The notes below the pieces were generated by a model, which had not been told where the DNA came from, did not search any database, and saw nothing but the letters and a program-made list of their open reading frames with translations. This document shows positions 7,225-14,505 of a DNA stretch of 64,000 bases, one piece after another. Made by a program: the position numbers and the translations under genes. Each line of letters starts with the position of its first letter. The first letter of the stretch is position 1. The stretch is from Bacteroidetes bacterium 43-93 (GTDB taxonomy: Bacteria; Bacteroidota; Bacteroidia; Chitinophagales; Chitinophagaceae), in contig MKUO01000021.1 of assembly GCA_001897855.1 (NCBI GenBank), positions 1 to 64,000 on the forward strand. Direction: 5' to 3'.

Positions 7225-7262
7225 TACCTGTAGTTTTTAGTAAATTGTAAAAGTCGTCAGAT

Positions 7263-7808
7263 ATGAAATACACCTGCTCCCTTTTGATGCTTGTACTGGT
7301 TGTGGCAACGTCTTGCCGTAAGAAAGAAGTTACATCTATTACGCCACATCCTCCTGTGCAGCCAAAGAAGGAAAATAGCACAAATTGCTTCTTTCAGCTT
7401 AATTCGCGTATCGATACATTCTACGATGCGTATTGGCAAAAATTAAGGTACCGTGAAACCGGCGATAGCACACACATGACCTTTAACTATTATCATTATG
7501 ACACTACAGGTTTTTCCGTGTGCCTGATGTTCCAGGTCGATACCGGTCTTACCAGCTTCAGCTATTCGGGCAAGGAGCTAAAGGAGCATTATGTAGTCTA
7601 TTCAGGCGATAGGGGAGATAATAAGACGTTGCACTATGCCCTGGTAGAGCAAGGTACTATATGGGGTAAATTCATAAAGCAGGATGAATGGCTGATAGGC
7701 TTTGATGTAGCGCTGGACCAGCGGGATACTATGCTGGGGCTTTCGGGGCTTGCAGATACAGTTACTACACGCTGGTTAGTAATGACATCTTCTCAAAACT
7801 TTAAATAA
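7263..7808 (+). CDS. Lipoprotein, second tandem paralogue (181 aa)
   Basis: The signal ends VVATSC-RKK, a standard lipobox. Paralogy with 6709-7224 is clear by eye: NSRIDTFYDAYWQKLRYRETGDSTHMTFNYYHYD, CLMFQVDTGLTSFSYSGKELKEHYVVYSGDRGDN (quoted in part), GTIWGKF...WLIGFDVALDQRD. The main differences are a longer Pro/Lys-rich linker after the Cys (VTSITPHPPVQPKKE) and a different C-terminal tail. It is 5 bp from the third copy, so the second and third are almost certainly co-transcribed. Function unknown. Confidence 0.78.
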   Translation: MKYTCSLLMLVLVVATSCRKKEVTSITPHPPVQPKKENSTNCFFQLNSRIDTFYDAYWQKLRYRETGDSTHMTFNYYHYDTTGFSVCLMFQVDTGLTSFSYSGKELKEHYVVYSGDRGDNKTLHYALVEQGTIWGKFIKQDEWLIGFDVALDQRDTMLGLSGLADTVTTRWLVMTSSQNFK

Positions 7809-7813
7809 TTAAA

Positions 7814-8335
7814 ATGAAATACCTCGCACTACTACCACTTGCCATACTGGCTTTTACCTCCTGCAAAAAGAACAGATCCTTAAATAGAGAAAGGTATTAT
7901 TACAGAACAGCTACCTATTACAATGGTATGGCTGTTAATGAGAACAATCCTTACAGCCTGTACGATTCTGTGGCACATAGCCGCCTGTTCTATTATGTTT
8001 ACGGGTCGGATATAAAACACGCCAATGATGCCTCCAGTGGGTCCATCATAGTATTTGATGTTCCCGATAGCATCACCAGTTTCACTATTACAGGAGATGA
8101 CCTTGCAAAGCATCATACGTTTTACGACACTTATGATGGCTGGGGCGGCGGTGCCTTTACGCGATTGGAAAAGGGCTTTATCACCGGGCATATGCTTGGT
8201 GATAGTACCTGGAAGTTAACGCTGATAATACAAGTGCCGCAGCAAGGTGGCATCCCCGATTACGACAGTATAGTAGATACCATCATTGCCCATGATCCTG
8301 CACACGAACAAATGGTGTATGGCAGGTTATATTGA
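7814..8335 (+). CDS. Lipoprotein, third and most diverged tandem paralogue (173 aa)
   Basis: The signal ends ILAFTSC-KKN. The shared core is weaker but recognisable: IIVFDVPDSITSFTITGDDLAKHHTFYDTYDGWGG, then KGFITGHMLGDSTWKLTLIIQV (quoted in part), aligning with FSY..LKEH..VYS and GTI.G....W in the two upstream copies. Its stop codon overlaps the tail of the oppositely oriented yihY-like gene by 9 bp, leaving no room for a terminator. Function unknown; likely an outer-surface or periplasmic lipoprotein of the same family. Confidence 0.75.
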   Translation: MKYLALLPLAILAFTSCKKNRSLNRERYYYRTATYYNGMAVNENNPYSLYDSVAHSRLFYYVYGSDIKHANDASSGSIIVFDVPDSITSFTITGDDLAKHHTFYDTYDGWGGGAFTRLEKGFITGHMLGDSTWKLTLIIQVPQQGGIPDYDSIVDTIIAHDPAHEQMVYGRLY

Positions 8336-9244
8336 TTCATTGGTCTCAGCATCTACCGTCATGATCTTGTAGCTCACGGCATGGGGTAGTGGCTGTATGG
8401 GTGTGCCCTTATGTATAGCCCACTGGCGGGTAAAGCAGGCGCCAAAGTATAGTATCAGCGCGGTATAGAACACAAACAGCAGCAGCAATACCATAGATGC
8501 AGATGCACCGTAGATATTGTTGATATTGCTGTAGGTAAGCAATGCATGCATAATAGATTGCCCGATGCCAAAGAGTATGCTGGTAAGCAATGCTCCCACC
8601 CACGATACCTTCCACGTAGGCCTGCCATCGGGTAGGTAGCGGAATACTATGGCAAACCAGCACATCACCACTACGGTAGATATAGCCCTGCCTATAGCCA
8701 GCGTAAACAGTGCCGATACCTGCGGCGACCATTTGGTAAGATAAGCCCCTACCACCGTTTGCAGGGCTTCTGCCGCAAATGCTATGATAAACAGGATGCC
8801 TGCCGTCATTAGTACTGCAAGAGATTTCACCCTGCTGCCAAGGCTACGGGCAAGGGTTTCTTTACCCGCGTGCCTTATCTTCCATAGCTGGTTGATGGAG
8901 TTCTTAAAAACCCGGAACAGGGTAGTGATAACAAACAGCAGGAAGATGAAACCACCTATCGTTACCCAGGGCCTGTCTGCAATGCGGCGTATAGCACGCA
9001 ATACATCTACCAGTTGCCTTACGGTTTCGATGCCAAAGGTGGCAGATAGCTTCACAAATAGCTGGTGGCGTATCAGCTCGGGGCCTACTATCCATTTAAA
9101 CACCTGCACCAGCAGCAGCAGTATAGGCGGCAGCGAAAAGGTAGTGAAGAAGGCTGTAGCGCCCGCCATCCGCAGGGGATCGTTCTTTAGCAAATGCTTC
9201 AGCGAATCGGTACAGAGTTGTATGAATAGTTTTATGGCTCGCAT
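8327..9244 (-). CDS. YihY/BrkB family (UPF0761) membrane protein
   Basis: This 305-aa polytopic inner-membrane protein has the BrkB/YihY arrangement of about six helices. It opens with the family's DPLRMAGATAFFTTFSLPPILLLL region (quoted in part), where A..A..F.T.FSLPP follows the usual N-terminal amphipathic helix. The central loop FRVFKNSINQLWKIRH corresponds to the conserved N..W region, and GAS..L...VFYTALILYFGACF forms the last helix with the conserved Y..YFGA. The family was once annotated as ribonuclease BN in error; its substrate is unsettled. The 3' end overlaps the convergent lipoprotein gene. ATG at 9244 matches the family's usual length. Confidence 0.9.
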   Translation of the reverse strand: MRAIKLFIQLCTDSLKHLLKNDPLRMAGATAFFTTFSLPPILLLLVQVFKWIVGPELIRHQLFVKLSATFGIETVRQLVDVLRAIRRIADRPWVTIGGFIFLLFVITTLFRVFKNSINQLWKIRHAGKETLARSLGSRVKSLAVLMTAGILFIIAFAAEALQTVVGAYLTKWSPQVSALFTLAIGRAISTVVVMCWFAIVFRYLPDGRPTWKVSWVGALLTSILFGIGQSIMHALLTYSNINNIYGASASMVLLLLFVFYTALILYFGACFTRQWAIHKGTPIQPLPHAVSYKIMTVDAETNESI

Positions 9245-9269
9245 AGCGGCTGTTGTAGTGTTATATCAT

Positions 9270-9303
9270 AAAAAATCCATGCCCGTTTACAGCAGGCATG
9301 GAT
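9270..9303 (-). terminator. Terminator after the response regulator
   Basis: On the minus strand, ATCCATGCC-tgctgtaaacg-GGCATGGAT is followed by TTTTTATG; a perfect 9-bp stem. Confidence 0.8.
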
Positions 9304-9325
9304 CTCTTATGTGTTTATTGTTCGT

Positions 9326-9760
9326 TTAGCTTAATATATAATTCTGTTTGGGCGGAAAGTACATGTTCTTCTTCCAGTCTACCGAAAAGATGCGTTTCAG
9401 GTTGGCAGCCAGCTCCTGTACGGTCTTGCTTTTTAGCAGGTACAGGTTAGCGCCATTGCGATAGCTATCTTCTATATACCTGTCTGTGGTATGAGAAGTG
9501 TACATGATCACCGGCAGATGGTCGTAATCCTTATTCCTGCGTATCTCTACAACGCACGATATACCGTCTTTGCAAGGCATGTGAATATCCAGGAACAGGA
9601 TATCCGGTATCAGTTGTTTCAGCATTGTAAAGAGCTTATCTCCATCCTGTGCAACCCTTATTTTAGCGGGTATTTCCGCCTGTTTCATTGCCAGTTCAAA
9701 AACCAACACATCGTCATTATCGTCTTCTGCAAGTAATACATCGTTTCTTTCTTCGGCCAT
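9326..9760 (-). CDS. Single-domain response regulator (Rcp1-like)
   Basis: This 144-aa protein is a lone CheY-like receiver of the Rcp1 type common in Bacteroidota and cyanobacteria. The acidic pair lies in LLAEDDNDDVLVFE near the N-terminus, the phospho-acceptor Asp in DILFLDIHMPCKDG (about residue 60), the conserved Thr/Ser in VIMYTSH, and the Lys in LLKSKTV. No output domain is present, so it acts through protein partners, normally a hybrid or phytochrome-type histidine kinase not seen in this window. The start at 9760 is chosen over an upstream ATG at 9841 because an excellent promoter lies at 9792-9821, inside the longer version. A terminator follows the gene. Confidence 0.9.
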   Translation of the reverse strand: MAEERNDVLLAEDDNDDVLVFELAMKQAEIPAKIRVAQDGDKLFTMLKQLIPDILFLDIHMPCKDGISCVVEIRRNKDYDHLPVIMYTSHTTDRYIEDSYRNGANLYLLKSKTVQELAANLKRIFSVDWKKNMYFPPKQNYILS

Positions 9761-9791
9761 GTCTAATATTAAAGTGGTACTGAATAAAGAA

Positions 9792-9821
9792 CAAATATAT
9801 ACACCCAGCGCTTTGCAGCAA
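9792..9821 (-). promoter_or_regulatory. Promoter of the response regulator gene
   Basis: On the minus strand, TTG (9819-9821) is followed by exactly 19 bp and TATATTTG (9792-9799), matching TTG-N19-TAnnTTTG. It lies about 32 bp upstream of the 9760 start. Confidence 0.75.
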
Positions 9822-9914
9822 CCTATATATAGAATCTGCAACTGTTTTTAGCTCGTATTCAGCCAAAATAACATGAAAAAAAGCCGTGGCATGATATGTG
9901 TAACTGTTTAAAGT

Positions 9915-10217
9915 ATGGCAACAAAATTCTCAGAATTGATAAACAGTGATAAGCCCGTACTGGTAGATTTTACAGCCACCTGGTGCGGCCCCTGCAAAAT
10001 GATGGCCCCCATATTGGAGGAAGTGAAGAAATCTGTGGGCGATAGCCTTACCATTGTAAAGGTAGATGTAGATAAGAACCCCGAAGTATCGGGCCAGTTC
10101 CAAATATCGGGCGTACCTACGCTGATACTGTTTAAGAACGGACAGGTAAAATGGCGTCAGTCGGGCGTAATACCCGCCAACCAGTTAAAGCAAATACTGG
10201 CGCAGCACAGCGCATAA
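9915..10217 (+). CDS. trxA: Thioredoxin
   Basis: This 100-aa cytoplasmic thioredoxin has the redox motif WCGPC (Cys24 and Cys27), the buried Asp in VLVDFTA, the cis-Pro loop GVPTLILF, and the usual C-terminal helix. It reduces protein disulfides using thioredoxin reductase, which is not encoded in the window. There is no signal peptide. It is followed 36 bp later by an exported thioredoxin-fold protein in the same direction, so the two may share a transcript. Gene symbol by family; genomes of this group carry several trx copies, so it may not be the principal one. Confidence 0.93.
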   Translation: MATKFSELINSDKPVLVDFTATWCGPCKMMAPILEEVKKSVGDSLTIVKVDVDKNPEVSGQFQISGVPTLILFKNGQVKWRQSGVIPANQLKQILAQHSA

Positions 10218-10253
10218 TACTACTACCTTTGCATCTGCCCAAAGACCGCAAAG

Positions 10254-10964
10254 ATGCATAAGTGCTTCATCTCTTCTCTTTTGTTAGCAGCAATATTATT
10301 TGCCTGTATGCCTGTTATGGCAGCATCGGGCAAGTATTTGTTAAAGCCCTCCGCCTTTCAGCATTGTATGCAGTGGCAGCGGGTATTGCTGATAGATGTA
10401 AGCACACCGGATGAGTATGCACAAGGTCATATAAAAGGCTCCATTAATATAGACTGGACTGGGAGCGACTTTGACGATAAAATAGCGGCACTGGGCAATG
10501 ACCGTCCTGCACTGATGTATGATCATAATGGCAGTAAATCTGCCCTCGCCGCTGACAATTTGCGTAAGGCTGGTTTCAAAGAAGTATATGAGCTAAAAGG
10601 TGGATTGCAGGAATGGCTGGCAGATAAGAAACAGGTAGAAAAAGACACTTCGCTGCTGGAGATGAGTATGGAAAGGTATAAACAACTACTTGCCACAGAT
10701 AGGCTTACGCTGGTAGATTTTTCTGCTCCCTGGTGCATACCCTGCCGCAATATGGCACCCTCTGTAGATGCACTGGAAAAAGACAAAGCAGGCGTGCTAA
10801 AAGTACTACGCATCAATACCGATGAGAACCAACACCTGGCTACAGAATTACAGGTAACAGGATTACCCACCGTATTTATTTATAAGCAGGGAAAGGTTGT
10901 TTGGCGTCATATTGGCTACACTACAAAAGAAGTATTATACCAGGCGGTAGATAGTCTTAAATAA
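10254..10964 (+). CDS. Exported rhodanese-thioredoxin fusion with degenerate rhodanese site
   Basis: This 236-aa protein starts with a signal peptide (cleavage near PVMA-ASG; FAC at residue 18 is a weak lipobox). Residues about 30-125 are a rhodanese domain (DVSTPDEYAQGHIKGSINI, then VYELKGGLQEW). The active loop, normally Y-C-x-x-G-x-R-S, reads YDHNGSKS, so the catalytic Cys is Asp90 and sulfurtransfer is not expected. Residues about 135-236 are a thioredoxin domain with WCIPC (Cys161, Cys164) and GLPTVFIY. It should act in the periplasm as a disulfide oxidoreductase, with the rhodanese part perhaps binding a partner. It lies just downstream of the cytoplasmic thioredoxin. Confidence 0.88.
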   Translation: MHKCFISSLLLAAILFACMPVMAASGKYLLKPSAFQHCMQWQRVLLIDVSTPDEYAQGHIKGSINIDWTGSDFDDKIAALGNDRPALMYDHNGSKSALAADNLRKAGFKEVYELKGGLQEWLADKKQVEKDTSLLEMSMERYKQLLATDRLTLVDFSAPWCIPCRNMAPSVDALEKDKAGVLKVLRINTDENQHLATELQVTGLPTVFIYKQGKVVWRHIGYTTKEVLYQAVDSLK

Positions 10965-11051
10965 GCATTACCATTCACCGGCTAATGTTACCAAATCATT
11001 AAGTTAAGGTTAAGTGTTTGGCAGGCTATAAGCTAGTGCAGCAGAGGGTTT

Positions 11052-11059
11052 TAGCTTTG
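11052..11059 (+). promoter_or_regulatory. -7 element TAGCTTTG before the DUF47 gene
   Basis: Exact TAnnTTTG match 17 bp before the ATG at 11077. No clear TTG at the -33 spacing. Its position argues against the GTG at 11059 as the start. Confidence 0.5.
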
Positions 11060-11076
11060 TGGCAAATTGTAGTTGT

Positions 11077-11718
11077 ATGGCTTATTTGCAGAAGTTTTTT
11101 AGTCCCGACGGGCATAAGTTCTATGGATTGTTTGACCAGGTAGCCAACAAATTGCAGGAGATGAGCATCACCTTTCATGCCGCGCTGTGCCATACTACCG
11201 AAGAGCCGTTTGAGCTGCTGGTAGATCGCCTGGCTAAGATGGAAGAAGAGAACGATGTGCTCACTCATAAACTGTTCGTAGAGCTCAGTAAAAATTTCAT
11301 CACTCCTTTCGACAGGGAAGATATACATGCTATGGCATCAGGCCTCGATGATATTGCAGATCTGCAGTATGGTGTAGTAAGGCAAATGAAAAGCTATGGG
11401 TTGCAGCAGGTAGGTGTTACCTCTCAATACGTTGCCGGAGAGATCAAACATTTCACATCCATATTGCTGCAAACGATCAAGGGCCTGCAGGATAAGCGGA
11501 TGCTGACATCGCTAAAGACCCATTGCCTGGAGCTGCGGAGGATCACCGTTACCTGCGATAGCCGAATAGACTCAGCCGTGGCAGGCCTTTTCCCCGATCA
11601 TACAGAACCTGTTATCATCATCAAATGGATGGAGCACTTCCAGATGCTGCGTGTGCTGGTAGATAAATGCGCTAATGCCGTAGGCGTTATAGAAGCCATC
11701 ATCATTAAGTACGAATAG
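11077..11718 (+). CDS. DUF47 / PhoU-like protein
   Basis: This 213-aa all-helical protein matches the DUF47 (PhoU_div, PF01865) family: FFELFDQ-like start (KFYGLFDQVANKL), ELSKNFITPFDREDIHAMASGLDDIAD with the hallmark TP.DREDI..L...LDDI.D (residues about 68-95), and long amphipathic helices afterwards. Members regulate or accompany PiT-type phosphate transporters, yet no pit gene is adjacent here, so the partner lies elsewhere. The ATG at 11077 is preferred over an in-frame GTG at 11059, because a TAGCTTTG -7 element ends at 11059. A bidirectional hairpin separates it from the convergent gene. Confidence 0.88.
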   Translation: MAYLQKFFSPDGHKFYGLFDQVANKLQEMSITFHAALCHTTEEPFELLVDRLAKMEEENDVLTHKLFVELSKNFITPFDREDIHAMASGLDDIADLQYGVVRQMKSYGLQQVGVTSQYVAGEIKHFTSILLQTIKGLQDKRMLTSLKTHCLELRRITVTCDSRIDSAVAGLFPDHTEPVIIIKWMEHFQMLRVLVDKCANAVGVIEAIIIKYE

Positions 11719-11719
11719 A

Positions 11720-11756
11720 AAAAGCCCTCTTATAGAAGAGAGCTTTCTTATTTTTT
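11720..11756. terminator. Bidirectional terminator between convergent genes
   Basis: AAAGCCCTCTT-atag-AAGAGAGCTTT, an imperfect stem, followed by TTATTTTTT on the plus strand and preceded by A-rich sequence that serves the minus strand. Confidence 0.7.
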
Positions 11757-11793
11757 AAACGTTGCTTGTTATTTGTTCTATAGACCGTACGTC

Positions 11794-12342
11794 TTATAGC
11801 TGAGTAGCAGTGTACACTACATCTGTAGTATAAGTACCTGCAGGGTAGCTGAAGCCCGGAGTTGCCTGGTACATTACGCTGAAGGTTTGGTTACCACCGC
11901 GGCTACCGTTAGATATCAGGTTTTGGTTAGTGCTTGTTAAGCCAGAATATGCTGTAGTAGAGAACGGAGAAGCTACTGTACCACTTGTGCCGTTTGCTGT
12001 TACTTTAAGAGCCAGTACACCGCTTACAGGCATTGTAGGAGACGGTGTCGTAGAGCCGGTATAAGTAAAGTTTGTAGAGCTTGATTTTACAGTTACGGTA
12101 AAGTTTTTGTTAGAACGTACTTTCAGTTCCTGTGCTGCAGAAGTAACACCGTTTGCATAATCGTTTACTGTGTTGAAAGCCAGGTTAACAGCAGTACCGG
12201 TAGCAGTACCAGATCCTGTAAAAGTCAGTTCGATAGCGTCAGAAAGATTCAGGTTTACTGTTTGTGTTGCTGTAGAAGAAACCTGTGCGTTAGCTGCGTA
12301 AGTTGATGTCAGGATAGCTGCGATTGCGATGATCTTTTTCAT
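11794..12342 (-). CDS. Secreted Thr/Ser-rich surface protein (182 aa), probably abundant
   Basis: The start at 12342 begins a textbook signal peptide (KKIIAIAAILTSTYAANA-Q); upstream in-frame sequence to 12480 is an A-rich leader on the sense strand and is not coding. The mature protein is rich in Thr, Ser, Val and Asn, without Cys, with beta-strand periodicity (VNLNLSDAIELTFTGSGT, ELKVRSNKNFTVTVKSS, GVLALKVTANGTSG, TYTTDVVYTATQ). It resembles small fimbrial or WxL/DUF4402-like beta-sandwich proteins, but the family is not assigned with confidence. No T9SS sorting domain is visible, so it may stay in the periplasm or reach the surface otherwise. The A-rich, G-poor leader and good promoter suggest high expression. 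Confidence 0.8.
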   Translation of the reverse strand: MKKIIAIAAILTSTYAANAQVSSTATQTVNLNLSDAIELTFTGSGTATGTAVNLAFNTVNDYANGVTSAAQELKVRSNKNFTVTVKSSSTNFTYTGSTTPSPTMPVSGVLALKVTANGTSGTVASPFSTTAYSGLTSTNQNLISNGSRGGNQTFSVMYQATPGFSYPAGTYTTDVVYTATQL

Positions 12343-12426
12343 TTTGTTTGTTTTTGGTTGATTTTTAAATTTTTGTTTCGATTGTTTTTTTAAGCTTGTG
12401 TTTTTTTGTTTTTTGCTTTGATGACA

Positions 12427-12458
12427 CAAAGATGGGGGTAAGCACCTGCCTTCTCCAA
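12427..12458 (-). promoter_or_regulatory. Promoter of the secreted surface protein gene
   Basis: On the minus strand, TTG (12456-12458), 21 bp, then CATCTTTG (12427-12434, one mismatch to TAnnTTTG). It leaves a roughly 80-nt A-rich, G-poor leader before the ATG at 12342. Confidence 0.5.
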
Positions 12459-12532
12459 AGAAAAAAGGGCACTTAACCACTCAATAGCAACTCGTTAGAA
12501 ATTGATTAACAATCGTATATAACACCTGGAGG

Positions 12533-12563
12533 TTTGAAAAAGCCTGTAAAATCAATAGTTTTG
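12533..12563 (+). promoter_or_regulatory. Promoter of the LMW phosphatase-hisS operon
   Basis: TTTG at 12533-12536, exactly 19 bp, TAGTTTTG at 12556-12563; the start codon follows 10 bp later. Confidence 0.75.
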
Positions 12564-12573
12564 CGGCATAGTT

Positions 12574-13032
12574 ATGCGAATATTAATGGTATGCCTCGGC
12601 AATATATGCCGGTCGCCGATAGCAGAGGGTGTGATGCGCCATAAGATACTGGAGCATGGTTTGGACTGGGAAGTAGACTCCGCAGGAACAGAATCCTACC
12701 ATATAGGAGAGCAACCGCACAAGCACTCGCAGCAGGTATGCAGGCAACATGGTTTAGATATATCTTCGCAGGTAGCGCGCAAGTTTACCAAAGCAGATTT
12801 CGACAGGTTTGATATCATCTATGCAATGGCAAAGGATGTGTACCGCGAGATAGAAAGTATAGGCGGCAGCAAAGCAGATATGGGCAAAGTGGTATTGTTC
12901 CTCAACGAACTGAACCCCGGCTCTGATGCATCAGTACCAGACCCCTGGTATGGCAATGAAGATGGCTACCTGCCCGTGTACCGGATGATCAATGAAACCT
13001 GCGATGTAATTATAGAAAAATACAAGAACTAA
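12574..13032 (+). CDS. Low-molecular-weight protein-tyrosine phosphatase
   Basis: This 152-aa cytoplasmic enzyme opens with the P-loop VCLGNICRSPIAEG (C-x5-R-S, Cys7 and Arg13) and carries the acid/base Asp in the VPDPWYG loop near residue 127. It dephosphorylates phosphotyrosine proteins or small phosphoesters; in other bacteria this family can regulate exopolysaccharide tyrosine kinases, but no such kinase is adjacent here. An excellent promoter lies immediately upstream, and hisS begins 8 bp after its stop, so the two are co-transcribed. Length and motifs are complete. Confidence 0.93.
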   Translation: MRILMVCLGNICRSPIAEGVMRHKILEHGLDWEVDSAGTESYHIGEQPHKHSQQVCRQHGLDISSQVARKFTKADFDRFDIIYAMAKDVYREIESIGGSKADMGKVVLFLNELNPGSDASVPDPWYGNEDGYLPVYRMINETCDVIIEKYKN

Positions 13033-13040
13033 ACAGTACA

Positions 13041-14429
13041 ATGTCAAAACCATCCATACCACAAGGAACCAGGGATTTTGCACCTGCAGTAGTACGCAGG
13101 AGGCAATACATATTAGATACATTACGCAGCATATTTGAGCAATACAGCTTTCAGCCATTGGAAACACCGGCCATGGAAAACCTTACTACCCTTACCGGTA
13201 AATATGGCGAGGAGGGCGACAGGCTGATATTTAAGATACTGAACAACGGACTGCATGAAAAGAAAGGTGCTGACCGCGATAAGCTGGTGGCAGACTGGGA
13301 TAAGATGCTGGAAAAACCATTCACCTCTCCTAATGTTACAGAACGGGCGCTCCGTTACGATCTTACCATACCCTTTGCCCGCTTCGTGGTGATGAACCAG
13401 AACGACCTGGCATTTCCCTTCCGCCGCTACCAGATGCAACCCGTATGGCGTGCAGACAGGCCACAGAAGGGCCGGTACCGTGAGTTTTGGCAATGCGATG
13501 CAGATGTGGTAGGCAGCACATCCCTCATCAATGAAGCGGAGCTTTTATGTATTTACCGCAGTGCTTTTCATAGACTGGGTTTGCCGCAGATAGAGATCAA
13601 GATAAACAGCCGCAAGCTGCTGGCAGGTATCGCAGAATTGTGTGGTACACCTGAGCTGATGATGGATATTACCATAGCGCTGGATAAGCTGGATAAAATT
13701 GGATGGGATGGTGTGGTAAAGGAACTACAGCAGCGCGGCATCAGCGACGAAGGCATCAGCCAGATACAGAAGGTAATCAGCGTAACGGGCGATAACGAAG
13801 CCAAACTATCTGCATTGGAAATCATCATGGCACCAAGCCAGTCTGGTTTACAGGGTATTGAAGAGCTTAGGAAAACACTTGCCTATCATGCAGAACTACA
13901 GGATACAGCATGGAACTCAGCCTTAACCGTAGATATCAGTCTTGCCCGCGGACTTAATTACTATACCGGTGTAATTGTAGAAGTAGTATGCAAAGCAGTA
14001 AAGATGGGCAGCATAGGCGGTGGTGGCCGTTATGATGATCTTACAGGCTTATTTGGGCTCAAGGGGCTATCCGGTGTAGGTGTGTCTTTTGGCATCGACA
14101 GGATATATGATGTAATAGAAGAACTTGGTTTATTCCCTGAAAACCTCTCTGTAGGCTCCAGTGTAATGATTGTAAACTTTGGTGGTGCTAATGAGGAGTA
14201 TGCCCTGCATGTATTGAAACAACTGCGTGATGCAGGCGTTACCGCAGAGATATACCCTGATGCTGCTAAGTTTGATAAGCAGATGAAGTATGCCAACAAA
14301 CGTGGTATCAGCTATGTAATACTGCCCGGTGATGAGGAGCGTGAAAAGAATATGCTGAGCCTGAAGAACTTTACTACCGGTGAGCAGCAGATGATAACCC
14401 TGCAGGAAGTAATAGAGAATGTGAAATAG
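13041..14429 (+). CDS. hisS: Histidyl-tRNA synthetase
   Basis: This 462-aa class II aminoacyl-tRNA synthetase charges tRNA-His. Motif 1 is in QPLETPAMENL, motif 2 in FRRYQMQPVWRADRPQKGRYREFWQCDADVVG (quoted for its F.R...VWR.D...GR.REF.QCD pattern), the histidine-specific loop in ARGLNYYTG, and motif 3 in GVSFGIDRI. The C-terminal anticodon-binding domain follows from about residue 370. It carries the insert typical of Bacteroidota and eukaryote-like HisRS after motif 1 (NGLHEKKGADRDKLVADWDK). It is the second gene of the promoter at 12533 and is followed by a terminator. Confidence 0.96.
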   Translation: MSKPSIPQGTRDFAPAVVRRRQYILDTLRSIFEQYSFQPLETPAMENLTTLTGKYGEEGDRLIFKILNNGLHEKKGADRDKLVADWDKMLEKPFTSPNVTERALRYDLTIPFARFVVMNQNDLAFPFRRYQMQPVWRADRPQKGRYREFWQCDADVVGSTSLINEAELLCIYRSAFHRLGLPQIEIKINSRKLLAGIAELCGTPELMMDITIALDKLDKIGWDGVVKELQQRGISDEGISQIQKVISVTGDNEAKLSALEIIMAPSQSGLQGIEELRKTLAYHAELQDTAWNSALTVDISLARGLNYYTGVIVEVVCKAVKMGSIGGGGRYDDLTGLFGLKGLSGVGVSFGIDRIYDVIEELGLFPENLSVGSSVMIVNFGGANEEYALHVLKQLRDAGVTAEIYPDAAKFDKQMKYANKRGISYVILPGDEEREKNMLSLKNFTTGEQQMITLQEVIENVK

Positions 14430-14453
14430 CACCCAATAAGCTTGTATAAACAA

Positions 14454-14486
14454 ATAGCCCCCGCAGACGCGAGGGCTTTATTCTTT
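14454..14486 (+). terminator. Terminator after hisS
   Basis: TAGCCC(ccgcagacgcga)GGGCTT followed by TATTCTTTTT, 25 bp downstream of the stop. Confidence 0.7.
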
Positions 14487-14505
14487 TTGGTGTGTAGTGT
14501 TTGTT

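Noticed and set aside
8327-8335. 9-bp tail overlap of convergent genes as evidence of a frameshift
   Set aside because: Both proteins have normal lengths and the overlap is a plain convergent arrangement.
10254-10313. Lipoprotein signal on the rhodanese-thioredoxin fusion
   Set aside because: The residues before Cys18 (L-F-A) fit the lipobox poorly because of Phe at -2; a normal signal peptidase site after PVMA is equally likely, so lipidation is not claimed.
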